Positions 33,525-44,641 of a DNA stretch of 64,000 nucleotides are shown one piece after another. Below the pieces are notes generated by a model. That model had not been told where the DNA came from. It saw only the letters and a program-made list of their open reading frames with translations, and ran no database searches. Every line of letters begins with the position of its first letter. The first letter of the stretch is position 1. The DNA lies in NCBI GenBank assembly GCA_021397845.1, contig CM038050.1, positions 141,855,980 through 141,919,979 on the forward strand, in the 5' to 3' direction. The position numbers were made by a program, and so were the translations under genes. This DNA is from Areca catechu. Taxonomy: Eukaryota > Streptophyta > Magnoliopsida > Arecales > Arecaceae.

Positions 33525-35012
33525 GGTGGTGGAGCAGGGGCTGCCAGCTTCGACCGAGGTGGACCACTCTTGGGTGGACACCTGGCGGGGCAACAGAGAG
33601 AGGCTCGACTTCGACCGAGGTGGACCCGTCTTCGGGTGCCACCTAGCGAAGGAGAAGGAGGGCCCGTCTCGACCTCGGCCGAGGTGGACCCGTCTTGGGG
33701 TGCCACTTGGCGAGGGAGCGAGGGGCCGCCAGCTTTGGCCGAGGTGGACCCCTCCCGGGTGGACACTTGGCGGAGTGGCAGGGAGGTGCTCGACTTTGGC
33801 TGAGGTGGACCCATCTTCGGGTGCCACCTACCGAAGGAGTAGGAGGGCCCGGCTCGACCTCGACCGAGGTGGACCCGTCTTAGGGTGCCACCTGGCGAGG
33901 GAGCAAGGGGCCACCAGCTTCCGCCGAGGAGGACCCCTCCTTGGTGGACACCTGGCGGAGTGGCAGGGAGGTGCTCAACTTCGGCCGAGGTAGACCCATC
34001 TTCGGGTGCCACCTGGTGAAGGAGCAGAAGGGCCCAGCTTGACCTCGGTTGAGGTGGACCCATCTTAGGTTACCACCTAGAGAGGGAGCGAGGGGCTGCT
34101 AGCTTCGGCCGAGATGGACCCCTCATGGGTGGACACCTGACGGAGTGGCAGGGAGGTGCTTGACTTCGGTCGAGGCGGACCCGTCTTTGGGTGCCAACTA
34201 AAGAAGGAGCAGGAGGGCCCGGCTCGACCTCGGTCGAGGTGGACCCGTCTTGGGGTGCCACCTGGCGAGGGAGTGAGGGGCCGCCAGCTTCGGCCGAGGT
34301 GGAGCCCTCCTGGGTGGACACCTGGCAGAGTGATAGAGAGAGGCTCGACTTCGATCGAGGTGGACCCGTCTTTGGATCCCACCTGGCAAAGGAGAAGGAG
34401 GGCCTGGCTCGACCTCGACAGAGGTGGACCTATCTTGGGGTTCCACCTGGCAAGGGAGCGAGGGGGCTGCCAGCTTCGACCGAGGTGGACCCCTCTTGGG
34501 TGGACACCTAGCGGAGTGGCAGGGAGGTGCTCGACTTCGATCGAGGTGGACCCGTCTTGGGGTGCCACCTTGCGAGGGAGCGAGGGGCCGCTAGCTTCGG
34601 CCGAGGTGGACCCCTCCTGGGTGGACACCTGGCGGAGTGGCAGGGAGGTGCTCGACTTCGACCGAGGTGGACCCGTCTTCGGGTGTCACCTGGCGAATGA
34701 ACAGGAGGGCCCGGCTCGACTTCGACCGAGGTGGACCCGTCTTGGGGTGCCACCTGGCGAGGGAGCGAGGGTCCGCTAGCTTTAGCCGAGGTGGACCCCT
34801 CTTGGGTGGACACCTGGTGGAGTGGTAGAGAAAGGCTCGACTTCGATCGAGGTGGACCCGTCTTCGTGTGCCACCTGGCGAAGGAGCAGGAGGGCCCAGC
34901 TCGACCTCGACAAAGGTGGACCCGTCTTGGGGTGCCACTTGGCGAGGGAGCAAGGGGTCGCCAGCTTCGACCGAGGTGGACCCCTCTTGGGTGGACACCT
35001 GGCGGAGTGGCA
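33525..35012. repeat. Higher-order tandem array, second LTR copy
   Basis: The same 61-bp subunits and roughly 183-bp three-part unit as at 1630-3160. The gcgagggagcgagg subunit recurs near 33712, 33893, 34080, 34261, 34448, 34567, 34750 and 34935. The 119-bp step at 34448-34567 marks a lost subunit. Confidence 0.9.
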
Positions 35013-35327
35013 GAGTGTTGCCCAGATATGGTGCCCAAGAGGGGGGGTGAATTGGGTATTTAAAAATTTAAGGCAATATATGTGCTATCAAGTTTTAAGG
35101 TGAAGAGTGATAGTGCTTTAAGAATTGTGCAACGGAAGCAATGAAATAAAATGGCAATTAAAGAGCTAAAGAAGTTAAAGAGAAAGGCAATGCAAACACA
35201 CAAGAAATATAGTGGTTCGGTGCACCTAGCACCTACATCCACTCCCCAAGCTCCACTTGGGAAATTCACTATAATCTTTAGATTACAGTCGACTTGTTTT
35301 ACCAGGCTCACAAGTCAAAACCTTACA

Positions 35328-35610
35328 CACTTGTTTTGGCTTCGGGCTAACAAGCAACCCTAGTTGGTTTTATCAATTGGATCACCAACAAACCTTACTC
35401 ACTTGTTTTGGCTTCGGGCTAACAAGCAACCCTAGTTGGTTTTATCAATTGGATCACCAACAAACCTTACTCACTTGTTTTGGCTTCGGGCTAACAAGCA
35501 ACCCTAGTTGGTTTTATCAATTGGATCACCAACAAACCTTACTCACTTGTTTTGGCTTCGGGCTAACAAGCAACCCTAGTTGGTTTTATCAATTGGCTCA
35601 CCAACAAACC
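35328..35610. repeat. 72-bp tandem repeat in the SIRE LTR
   Basis: Four units with a strict 72-bp period (ggcttcgggctaacaagc near 35336, 35408, 35480 and 35552). Because 72 is a multiple of three, an open frame repeats a 24-residue unit; it is not a gene. The other LTR has the same array at 44954-45236. Confidence 0.9.
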
Positions 35611-36044
35611 TCACTCTAGTTTCAAATTCCCTTGAAACTAGCCAAAGACAAAAGAGTATGAATACAATGAATTAAAAACTAAACAAACTCCTTTTGAGCA
35701 ATAATAAATTCGTTGAAGCTCTTGATGGAGACTCTTCAAGCCTTTTCCCTTGGAATCTTTGGACCTCACTAAATGCCAAACACTTGAATGTTGGATTCCT
35801 CAAAGATGGAAGACTTTTTGGCTAGGGAATCTCTTGGTTTTCTCACTCTTTTTGCTTGGAAGTGATTGAAGGCTTTGTACTTTGAATCAACACTTTTTCA
35901 CTTTGTCTCCTTGTCTTTTTTGAAGTTTGGTGGAGGTTAAATACCTCATTCATGCTGAAACAACTCCACAAGACCGTTAGATTCAAAAATATGGCCGTTT
36001 ATGGCCGTTAGAAATCAAATCAGAAGTTCAGAAAAACTAGCCGT

Positions 36045-36345
36045 TATGCCATGAGTCGACCTCATGAGTCGACCTCTGGATCAAGTGTCGACCTCATGAG
36101 TCGACCTCCAGTAAAGTTTAGGCAAAAGTTCAGAATACCATAGTTCTGCCCATTTGAATTCTCAGGCTATGAGTCGACCTCTGGTGTCGACCTCTGGACA
36201 GGTGTTGACCTCTGGTGGTCGACCTCTGAAGCGTGCCACTGAGACTTTGCCGTGCCGGCCATGCTGAACTTTCCTTTTCTTCATGAGTCGACCTCTGGTG
36301 GTCGACCTTTGACAAGGTGTCGACCTCTGGTGGTCGACCTCTAAT
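36045..36345. repeat. Cluster of GTCGAC-centred motifs in the SIRE LTR
   Basis: About ten copies of gagtcgacctc, gtgtcgacctctgg or ggtcgacctctg. Their core is the palindrome GTCGAC. The matching cluster in the 5' LTR at 45675-45955 has lost one 13-bp unit. Related motifs occur at 39488-39595. Confidence 0.8.
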
Positions 36346-36634
36346 CTGAATTTTTCTGAAACTCTTTGAGATGTGCGTGCCATGCTTGAGTTTCTTTAAG
36401 CCTTTGTTTCTTTTGTCAAATATTTCTTAACAAGAAGGTCCATTATGAGAATTTTGATCTTGTTCAAGGTAGAAGAGCTCATTTCCAAATCAGGTAAACT
36501 TAGTTTCATCATTGTCCTTATGATACTCTTTTTGAATAACCTAAGTCCTGAAACTTTATCTTGAGATTAAACATTAGTCCAAACATATACTCAACCTTTT
36601 GTTAATCATCAAAACTAAGGAGTCAAAGCCAACA

Positions 36635-36650
36635 ATCTCCCCCTTTTTGA
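36635..36650 (-). other. Polypurine tract, SIRE element
   Basis: The - strand reads tcaaaaagggggagat directly before the 3' LTR. Confidence 0.8.
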
Positions 36651-37255
36651 TGATGACAAAACCTTGAGTATATATGCAATTAAGTCCAAGAGCAAAATAT
36701 AGCAATAATAAAAATTTTCAAAGTATCCTTTCATGCAAGAGTGTATCATAAAAATTTTGTGAAAATATTCTCAAGAGTCAAAAAGATTTTACTTTTCATT
36801 TATTTCTTTCTTTTTGTGAAAACATTCTCATAAGTCAAAAAAGATAAGAATCATATAAACTTTATTACTCATAAGATGGAGTCTCATAAATACATATATA
36901 CTACTCTACTTTTCTACTCCCCCTTTTTGTCAAGAATCAAAAAGTTTATTGTTATAGAGAAAGATATAGTAATGAGACTTATGTTCAATTATAATGAAGT
37001 ATTTAGGTGCATAGAATACATGCTCCCCCTCAATTTGTGCATTCAATATAATAAAGCATTTTAAACTTGAGGGTTTTTAAATATTGAGAGCTGGTATCAG
37101 ATAAAATGTCACAAAATGTCACAATATTGATAAAAAGTCACAAGATAGATAAAAACAAGTGTATACAGTTACAAAATTGCCTATAAAGTAGGCACAAGAT
37201 ACTGATACAGCAGATCATACACAAGCAAACTAAGTACAACAATAAAACTATGAGG
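36651..37255 (-). other. AT-rich 3' untranslated stretch of the SIRE element
   Basis: About 600 bp between the third ORF and the polypurine tract. It is AT-rich with several aaaagtcaaaa-type runs. I see no gene. Confidence 0.6.
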
Positions 37256-37756
37256 CTACTCCTCATCAGAAGGTATGTCAAAAGATACAGGAGCCATGAT
37301 CCTAGATGAGGATTTTGGAGTCCTATGTGAGGAACTCCGAGTCCTCAGAGAGGGACCAGACCTAGGGGTAGTCCTACGAGATCTATAAGTCCTAGGTAAG
37401 GGCTCCACAGAAGTCGAGACAGAGGCAGTAGCTGAAGGAGTGGACGGATCAGCATGCTGAGTAGACTGAGCTGGAGTCTGCCTGCTGACTAGCTCATAAG
37501 CTGTGGGATCATCGATGTCTGTCTCTGTATGCTCATCTATGTCATCCGGAATCCCAGTGATAGTCTCAAATAGTGACTCTGTAGGCTCGATATCAACTGG
37601 CACAGCTGTGGCTGGAGGATCTGAACTCAGAAAATCAGTGGAAGGAGGATCAGCAGAAGGGGGAATCTCTGGAATCGGCTCTGCAGGTGAAACATCAGAT
37701 CTACCTGCTCCAGGCTGATCTCCATCACTGTCACTGTATCCACTAGAGTCATCAGC

Positions 37757-37789
<33 letters not shown>

Positions 37790-39034
37790 TGGAGGAGATA
37801 CTGTCGGATCTGCAGTCCCTGATGGCAGTGCTAATCTCAGTAAGCTGAGGATCTGTCTGAATCCTGTATCCATACTAGCTGAAAGAGCACTAATGCGTGT
37901 GTCTGTGTGTATCCGCAGATCATGAAGCTCCTGCCATACACCAGTGATCTCTGTCCGGACCTCTGAAATCTGATCAGTCACTCGCTGCTCGAAGTCCGAT
38001 ATCCTCACTGAAGTCCTCCGTGGTGTCGTAGTGATAGTAGGTGCCGGAGCTGATGAAGGTGGTGGCGTGAATGGCTCAGGCTCCGCAGTCTCTGTCTCCG
38101 GTGCTGGGCGAGGAGGTGTACCATGATCAGTAGGCCCTGAAGGCCCTGCCTCAACAGCTCGGATCTCATCCTCCTCATCTGGCTCCTGGCCAGACTCTCG
38201 TCGTACCCATCGATCACTGATCAGTCGAAATCCCATCCTATGTAGGGATTTCTCTCCATAAGTATCTGTGTGCTGTAGCTGACTGAAGGGTATGCCGTCG
38301 AATGAGACACCATGCTCTCTGAATATCTGAGTCAGTCCCATACCGTACGGCTGAACGAGTCTCCTGTGAGAAGCTGCCTCACCCATCTGCTGAAGCATGA
38401 TCCTGGGGAGGTTGATGGGAGTCCGCTGGCTCAGGGACACCATCAACACCAGCTCACGCTCAGTGATAAAATCAAATCTCCCGCTCTTCGGAATCAAGAT
38501 ACGGGCGATGATGTGATGCAGCACTCTCATCTCCAGTGAAAGCTGGTTAGCGGACACTGTGGAAATGCCGCTAACATCCTCACGCTCTAGGATACACCTG
38601 AAGGCGTGCTCTCTGTCGCTGATCGTAGTGGCAGCAGTGCCATGAAGTGGAATCCTCCAGATGCGACTGATGACCTCAGGTGTCACTGGAATCTCGATCC
38701 CTCGAACTGTAGCAGACCATCTAATGCCATCAGTGGCCATGGATCCATAGAACTCCCTGATGAGGTCTGGGTAGGATCTCTCGGACATCGTACAAAAATG
38801 GACCAGACCTGCATCTCTCAGTACATCTCCAATGAAGAAGTGATGCTGATCCCAGAATGGAATATCTACGCGCCTACCACTAGCAATGCTCTTCCGGACT
38901 AGGCTGGCTGGCACTGGTGCAGGTGGCTCTGGGGTCGGCTCACGCTCATGTCTGACTTTCCTTCGCCGCTCAGTACTACCCTGCCCCTGTTCCAATCTCC
39001 TTTTCCTTACTGCCTGGTGTTTTCTCGGACCCAT
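37256..39034 (-). CDS. SIRE third ORF (env-position protein)
   Basis: 592 codons, uninterrupted, from an ATG giving MGPRKHQAVRKRRLEQ. It lies downstream of pol where SIRE elements carry an 'env-like' ORF. The first part is basic; residues about 60-290 form a compact domain with REFYGSMATDG, VRGIEIPVTPEVISRIW and LHHIIARILIPK. This recalls the plant 'putative transposon protein' domain (Pfam Transposase_32, recalled and not searched). A predicted coiled coil follows (RISDFEQRVTDQISEVRTEI), then an Asp-rich tract and a Ser/Thr/Pro-rich tail ending SFDIPSDEE. I see no signal peptide or obvious transmembrane segment, so an envelope role is not supported. A decayed homologue lies at 49312-51154. 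Confidence 0.8.
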
Positions 39035-39729
39035 GTGTAAGGAGGAGGGGTAACTTAGGGAGAAATGCAAAGAGGTAAGGCTAAGAGGAAAAGAGAGGGA
39101 AAGAGAGGTTTGCGGATTGAGAAGAAGAGAAGAATGTGAAATGGGGAAATAGGGTTTGTGAGAGTGGAAAAAATAGAGAATAAATGGAGAAAAAGTAAGA
39201 AACGGAGGGTAGAAACAAGTGTTTTCTATTGAAAAATAACCGGGATTAGCAGGTAGATAGATCCGAAGGCTTTCGGTTGTCCAAAATCAAAAGTACGGTC
39301 AAAAAGAGGGTTGAATCGAAGAAATGCAAGAGGAGAGGAGAGGATTTCCCAAAAGGTTGAGGGAGAAGGGTGGAAATCTACTATTTAGGGTTTAGGAATG
39401 TTGGAGGGGGACCACACGAAGGAGAGAGAAAAAAAAAAATTGGAAAAACAAGGCTTGCGGACGGGTTTTTAAAAAGCAGGTTTCCGTTCAAGTGTCGACC
39501 TCTGAGAATTTTCAGGGGTCGACCTCAAGTGTCGACCTCCATAACTTAGGTGTCGACCTCAAGTGTCGACCTCTGAAAAACTCAAGTGTCGACCTCCAAC
39601 AATTAATTACTTAATAAAAAATTCTGTAAAAAAGAAAAAAAAAATGATAAAATTTAGAGAAAAAGCCTTTAGCCAAATTTGAGAATTTATAAATCATTTT
39701 TGAGGAATTTTGATGAAAATTGAAGAGAT
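39035..39729 (-). other. Spacer between SIRE pol and third ORF
   Basis: About 700 bp without a gene. It holds purine-rich DNA (39060-39470) and a GTCGAC motif cluster at 39488-39595 with five or six copies of gtgtcgacctc. The clustering next to the third ORF repeats in the older SIRE copy (48985-49060). Confidence 0.6.
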
Positions 39730-42700
39730 TCAAGCAAAAGGATCAATGACTCCCAGTTCTCTTCTAATCATACAAAATCTATCTTCATTCAATGGTTTTG
39801 TGAATATATCAGCCAATTGATAATCAGTACATATAAATTCTAACAACACATTAGAGTTTTGAACGTGATCTCTTATGAAGTGATGTCTTATTTCAATATG
39901 TTTGCTTCTTGAATGTTGTACAGGATTTTTCGTTAAATTGATTGCACTAGTATTATCACATCTTATGGGTGTCTTAATTAGTTTGATGCCAAAGTCCTCG
40001 AGTTGTTGTTTGATCCATAGAATCTGAGCACAACAGCTTCCAGCTGCTATATATTCGGCTTCCGCCGTAGATAGAGCAACCGAATTCTATTTCTTACTGC
40101 TCCATGAAATCAAATTAACTCCTAGGAATTGACAAGTTCCACTAGTACTTTTTCGATCAAGTTTACACCCAGCAAAATCAGCATCAGAATATGCAATTAA
40201 TTCATATGATGACTCTCTAGAGTACCAAAGACCAATTTCGATAGACCCAGATAAGTATCTAAGTATACGTTTTACAGCTAAGAGATGTGATTCTTTAGGA
40301 GCAGACTGAAAACGTGCACACATACAGACACTAAACATTATATCTGGTCTACTGGCAGTTAGATATAGCAATGAACCAATCATGCCTCTATATAATTTTT
40401 GGTCTACCGATTTACCACAATCATCTTTGTCTAATTTACATGAAGAGCTCATAGGGGTACCTATTGGTTTTGTAGTCTCCATCCCAAACTTTTTTAATAT
40501 CTCCCTTGTGTACTTGGCTTGGTTGATGGAGATCCCCTCTTTTGTTTGCTTAATTTGGAGTCCGAGGAAGAAGTTGAGTTCTCCCATCATGCTCATCTCG
40601 AACTCATTCTGCATTAACTTCGCAAATTCTTGACAAAGACATTCGTTAGTAGCACCAAAAATAATATCATCTACATATATTTGTACTACTAAGAGATCAT
40701 CATTTTTCTTTTTCAAAAACAATGTATTATCTACATTACCTCTAGAAAAATCATTTTTCATCAAAAATGAACTTAATCTATCATACCAAGCTCTAGGAGC
40801 TTGCTTTAAACCATACAATGCTTTATGCAATTTAAAGACATGATTAGGAAATTCATGATTTTCAAAACCAGGAGGTTGTTCAACATAAACTTCCTCTTCA
40901 ATAAATCCATTTAAAAAGGCACTCTTTACATCCATTTGAAATAACTTGAAATCCATAAAACAAGCAAATGCAAGTAAAAGTCTAATTGCTTCTAGCCTAG
41001 CAACAGGAGCAAAGGTCTCATCGAAGTCGATCCCTTCTTCCTGGTTGTAGCCTTTAGCAACAAGTCTAGCTTTGTTTCTAATTACAATACCATGTTCATC
41101 AAGTTTATTTCTAAAAACCCATTTTGTGCCAATTACAGAAACATTAAGGGGTCTTTCAGTTAAAGTCCAAACATTATTTCTTTTAAATTGATTTAGTTCA
41201 TCTTGCATAGCATTAATCCAGTTACAATCTTTTTCAGCTTCTTCTATTGACTTAGGCTCTATCTGAGATACAAAAGCTAAATAATCACAAAAATTTCTAA
41301 TAGAAGAGCGTGTACTTACCCCCTTTGATGGATCACCTATTATTAGCTCTTTAGGGTGTCCATGTGCATACCTCCATTCTTTAGGTAATGGTTTTGGTGA
41401 AGTTGCATTGATTTCTTGAATTTGATCTTGACTTTCTTGATCATCATCTCCTTTGGGCTCATCTTCATTGATTGTCAATTGTTCAAGCTTCTTTGTACCT
41501 GTTTCAACATCAATAGAATCTTCTTTTCTAGAAGATTTTTCGTTAGATTCATCAAACACTATATGAATTGATTCTTCAACCAGAAGAGTTCTTCTGTTGA
41601 AGACCCTGTATGCCTTGCTAGAAGTAGAGTATCCTAAGAAGATACCCTCATCTGACTTGGCATCAAATTTACTGATATTATCTTTGCCATTGTTTAATAT
41701 GAAACAGCGGCAACCAAATACACGAAAATACTTGACATTAGGTTTTCGATTTTTCCAAAGCTCATATGGTGTTTTCTTCAAAATAGGTCGAATTAAAACA
41801 CGATTTAAAATGTAACAGGAAGTATTAATGGCTTCTGCCCAAAAATATCTAGGTAAATCATTTTCGCAAAGCATTGTGCGTGCCATTTCTTCAAGAGTCC
41901 TGTTCTTTCTTTCTACCACCCCATTTTGTTGAGGTGTCCTAGGTGCAGAGAAATTATGACTAATACCATTTTCATTGCAAAAAGTTTCAAAATCATGATT
42001 TTCAAATTCAGTTCCATGATCACTACGCAAAGAAACAATAGTGAGATCTTTTTCGTTTGAAACCCTTTTATGAAATTTAACAAAAGCTGAAAAAATTTCA
42101 TCTTTATGAGCTAAAAACATTACCCAAGTAAATCGTGAGTAATCATCTACAATTACTAGCCCATATTTTTTACCTCCCAAACTAGTTGTTCTGGTTGGTC
42201 CAAAGAGGTCCATATGCAATAATTCAAGGGGTCTAGTAGTAGATACTACTCCTTTAGGTTTGAAAGTAGATTTGGTTTGTTTTCCAAGTTGACATGCAGC
42301 ACAAATTTTATCTTTTTCAAAAGTGAGTTTTGGCAATTCTTTTACAAGATTCTTTTTGCTTAATTTTGAAATCAACTGCATACTAGCATGCCCTAGCCTA
42401 CGATGCCAAAGCCAACTAGTTTCACTTGCCTTGGCTTCCTTAGCCACTAGGCATTGACCACTTTCCATGGCTAGATCATCAAGATCAACCATGTAAATGT
42501 TTCCATGCCTAAGACCAGTGAACTTGATGCCATCGACATCTAGACTAGATACCATGCACAAAGATGATTCAAAAATTACTTTAAAACCTTTATCACAAAA
42601 CTGACTAATGCTAAAAAGATTATGCTTCAAGCCATCAACAAATAATACATTATCTACATAAGCATTAGGGGTGATATGGATTTTACCAATTCCGACGATT

Positions 42701-42852
42701 TTGCCTTTTCCATTATCACCAAAGGTAACGTTTCCACCATCAATAGCAGCTAGTGATGAGAATTGCTTCACATCCCCAGTCATGTGCCTTGAGCAACCAC
42801 TATCCAGATACCACATTCTTCTTTTATTTTTGGTTGCAAGGCACACCTGCAA
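39730..42852 (-). pseudogene. SIRE pol: protease, integrase, RT, RNase H (one stop)
   Basis: Read right to left. The protease has WYLDSGCSRHMTG, followed by the pre-integrase region (LWHRRLGH, CAAC), the integrase core (HMDLFGPT, RSDHGTEFE, VERKNRTLEE), a long linker, RT with KWVFRNKLDEHG, QMDVKSAFLNG, YGLKQAPRAW and an intact YVDD, and RNase H with YSDADFAGC. A single in-frame TAG (40087-40089) interrupts RNase H; the remaining codons continue in frame to TGA at 39730. There is no ATG at its start. The upstream frame joins gag across a TGA and a one-base offset, so pol was probably made as a gag-pol fusion. Confidence 0.88.
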
Positions 42853-42859
42853 AAATTGA

Positions 42860-44584
42860 TCAAGTTGAAACTTTAGGTACCCAAGTCATCTTGGGTCCTT
42901 TAGGGTTAGTCAAATTGGTTCCTTTTGGAACCCAAATCCTTTTAAAGGTATTTAATTTCCTTCTATTACAAACATATGATTTATGACCTATTTTACCACA
43001 TGCATAGCAGGTAATATTAGAAGATGCTGGTATGAAAAAGTTTTTGTAAAGTTTTTGTTGATTGTGTGGCTTAAATCCAAGTCCAGCTTTATTAAACACT
43101 GCATGTTGACTATTTAAAAGCATATTTAGTTTTTCTGAACTAAAAGTAAACTTTTCTACAAAAGGTTTTACTTTTTCTAACTCTTCCTTGTAATTCTTAT
43201 TTTGAAGCATTAGTTCTTTATTTTGTTTCTCAAAGTTCTCATTAGTTTTAAGATTTCTATTATTCTTCAAGGAATCATTTTCTTTTAAAAGATTATCTTT
43301 ATCATTTGTCAAAGTTTTTACATGTTCTTTTAATTCCTTGTTTTCTTGAGTTAAATTTTCAATTTCACTTGAAAACTTTTCTGAATTTTTGGTAAGCTCA
43401 AAATTTTGCTTTCTTAATTTCTTATTTTTCAATTTTAATTTTTCATATTCCATTACTAAGTCATCAAAAGCATCATGCAATTCATTGAAAGTGAATTCAA
43501 TTTCAGGTTCAGAATTTACCTCATTATCCTCGTTGGCCATGAAACATAAGTTGGCGACTACCTGCTGCTCTTCTTCACTGCTGGAGTCCTCACTCTCACT
43601 CCAAGTAGCCATCATGGCTTTCTTTCTCAACATCCTTCTACTCTTTTTAAGCAAAGGGCAATCCGTTTTGTAATGTCCAGACTTCTTGCACTCGAAGCAG
43701 ATGGGTGGGTCCCTTTCTTTCTCTTTCTCCTTCTCCTTGTTGTGATCACCTTTTTGTGGCCTTTTCTTGTAGAAGCCCTTCTTCTTTCTCATGAATCTTT
43801 TAAATTTTCTTGTAATTAGGGCTGTCTCATCATCATCATCTTGTTCCTCAGATTCATCACTTGACTCTTCTTTTGTAGTGGACTTGAAGGCTATGGCTTT
43901 CTTTTTCTTGTCATTGTCCACTGTTTTCTGCTTTAGTGAAAGCTTGTAGGTCATCAGTGATCCAAGAAGCTGCTCGAGAGGTAGAGTGTTGACATCCTTG
44001 GCTTCTTCTATGGCTGTAACTTTCGCATCCCATGAAGCCGGAAGAGACCTGAGAAGTTTGTTAACCAGTTCACCATTAGATATAATTTTTCCCAAACTCC
44101 TCATACCATTTACTATATTGGTAAATCTAGTATACATTTCACTTATGCTTTCAGTTGGTTCCATCCTGAACATCTCATACGTATGAATGAGCATGTTCAC
44201 CTTAGTGGTCTTCACTTGGTGTGTACCCTCATGGGTAACCTCAAGTGTATCCCAAATTTCTTTGGCGGAAATACAATTTGATATTCTGTTGAATTCACTA
44301 GGATCAAGTGCACAGAATAACAAATTCATCGCCTTAGCATTTAACTCAGCTTGTTTGATGTCATTGTCATCCCATTCTTCTTCAGATTTTGGGGTGATAA
44401 TCTCATTAACCAAGTGAGTGGGCTGATGAGGCCCTTTAGTGATTATTCTCCAAATATGATAATCTACAGCTTGTAAATAAATACGCATACGAGTTTTCCA
44501 ATAAGTGTAGTTTGTGCCATTAAAGAAAGGAGGACGATTTGATGCTTGTCCTTCAACTATACCCATTCCAATTGGGGCGGCCAT
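42860..44584 (-). CDS. SIRE gag
   Basis: 574 codons, intact, starting MAAPIGMGIVEGQ. It has the copia-type gag domain (residues about 20-225; YTYWKTRMRIYL, SWDAKVTAIEEA), a Lys/Glu-rich linker, a zinc knuckle CFECKKSGHYKTDC (about 297-310), a long predicted coiled coil (about 380-480) and a second knuckle CYACGKIGHKSYVC (about 530-543). Two knuckles separated by a coiled coil is a SIRE-type layout. It ends at TGA with pol starting 8 bases later in a different frame. In the older + strand copy, gag and pol share one frame across the same TGA. Confidence 0.92.
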   Translation of the reverse strand: MAAPIGMGIVEGQASNRPPFFNGTNYTYWKTRMRIYLQAVDYHIWRIITKGPHQPTHLVNEIITPKSEEEWDDNDIKQAELNAKAMNLLFCALDPSEFNRISNCISAKEIWDTLEVTHEGTHQVKTTKVNMLIHTYEMFRMEPTESISEMYTRFTNIVNGMRSLGKIISNGELVNKLLRSLPASWDAKVTAIEEAKDVNTLPLEQLLGSLMTYKLSLKQKTVDNDKKKKAIAFKSTTKEESSDESEEQDDDDETALITRKFKRFMRKKKGFYKKRPQKGDHNKEKEKEKERDPPICFECKKSGHYKTDCPLLKKSRRMLRKKAMMATWSESEDSSSEEEQQVVANLCFMANEDNEVNSEPEIEFTFNELHDAFDDLVMEYEKLKLKNKKLRKQNFELTKNSEKFSSEIENLTQENKELKEHVKTLTNDKDNLLKENDSLKNNRNLKTNENFEKQNKELMLQNKNYKEELEKVKPFVEKFTFSSEKLNMLLNSQHAVFNKAGLGFKPHNQQKLYKNFFIPASSNITCYACGKIGHKSYVCNRRKLNTFKRIWVPKGTNLTNPKGPKMTWVPKVST

Positions 44585-44624
44585 GATCTTTCACTCAAGA
44601 TCGTTGGACCTACAAGAGAGTACC

Positions 44625-44639
44625 GGTGCTTTGATACCA
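44625..44639 (-). other. Primer-binding site, SIRE element
   Basis: The - strand reads TGGTATCAAAGCACC, two bases after the 5' LTR end, fitting initiator Met tRNA. Confidence 0.9.
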
Positions 44640-44641
44640 CT

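Larger units (their letters stand above)
32758..35015 (-). repeat. Gypsy 5' LTR, main part
   Basis: Matches the 3' LTR 861-3262. It is interrupted by the young SIRE element and finishes at 46096-46242. It carries a TATA box at 33133-33144 (- strand) and the same higher-order array (33525-35012). Outside the array it differs from the other LTR at about 10% of sites by eye. Confidence 0.9.
35016..36634 (-). repeat. SIRE 3' LTR, complete (1619 bp)
   Basis: On the - strand it begins TGTTGGCTTTGACTCC at 36634 and ends CTGGGCAACA at 35016. It contains a 72-bp tandem repeat and a cluster of GTCGAC motifs. A TATTTAAC TATA-like box lies at about 35935 on the - strand. Confidence 0.9.

Noticed and set aside
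35328..35610. Evenly spaced repeats as a CRISPR-like array
   Set aside because: Units are contiguous with no unique spacers, and this is plant nuclear DNA inside an LTR.
35377..35619. Open frame with a perfect 24-residue repeat
   Set aside because: It is the translation of the 72-bp LTR repeat, lies antisense to the element, and has no start context or homologous frame in the older SIRE LTR.
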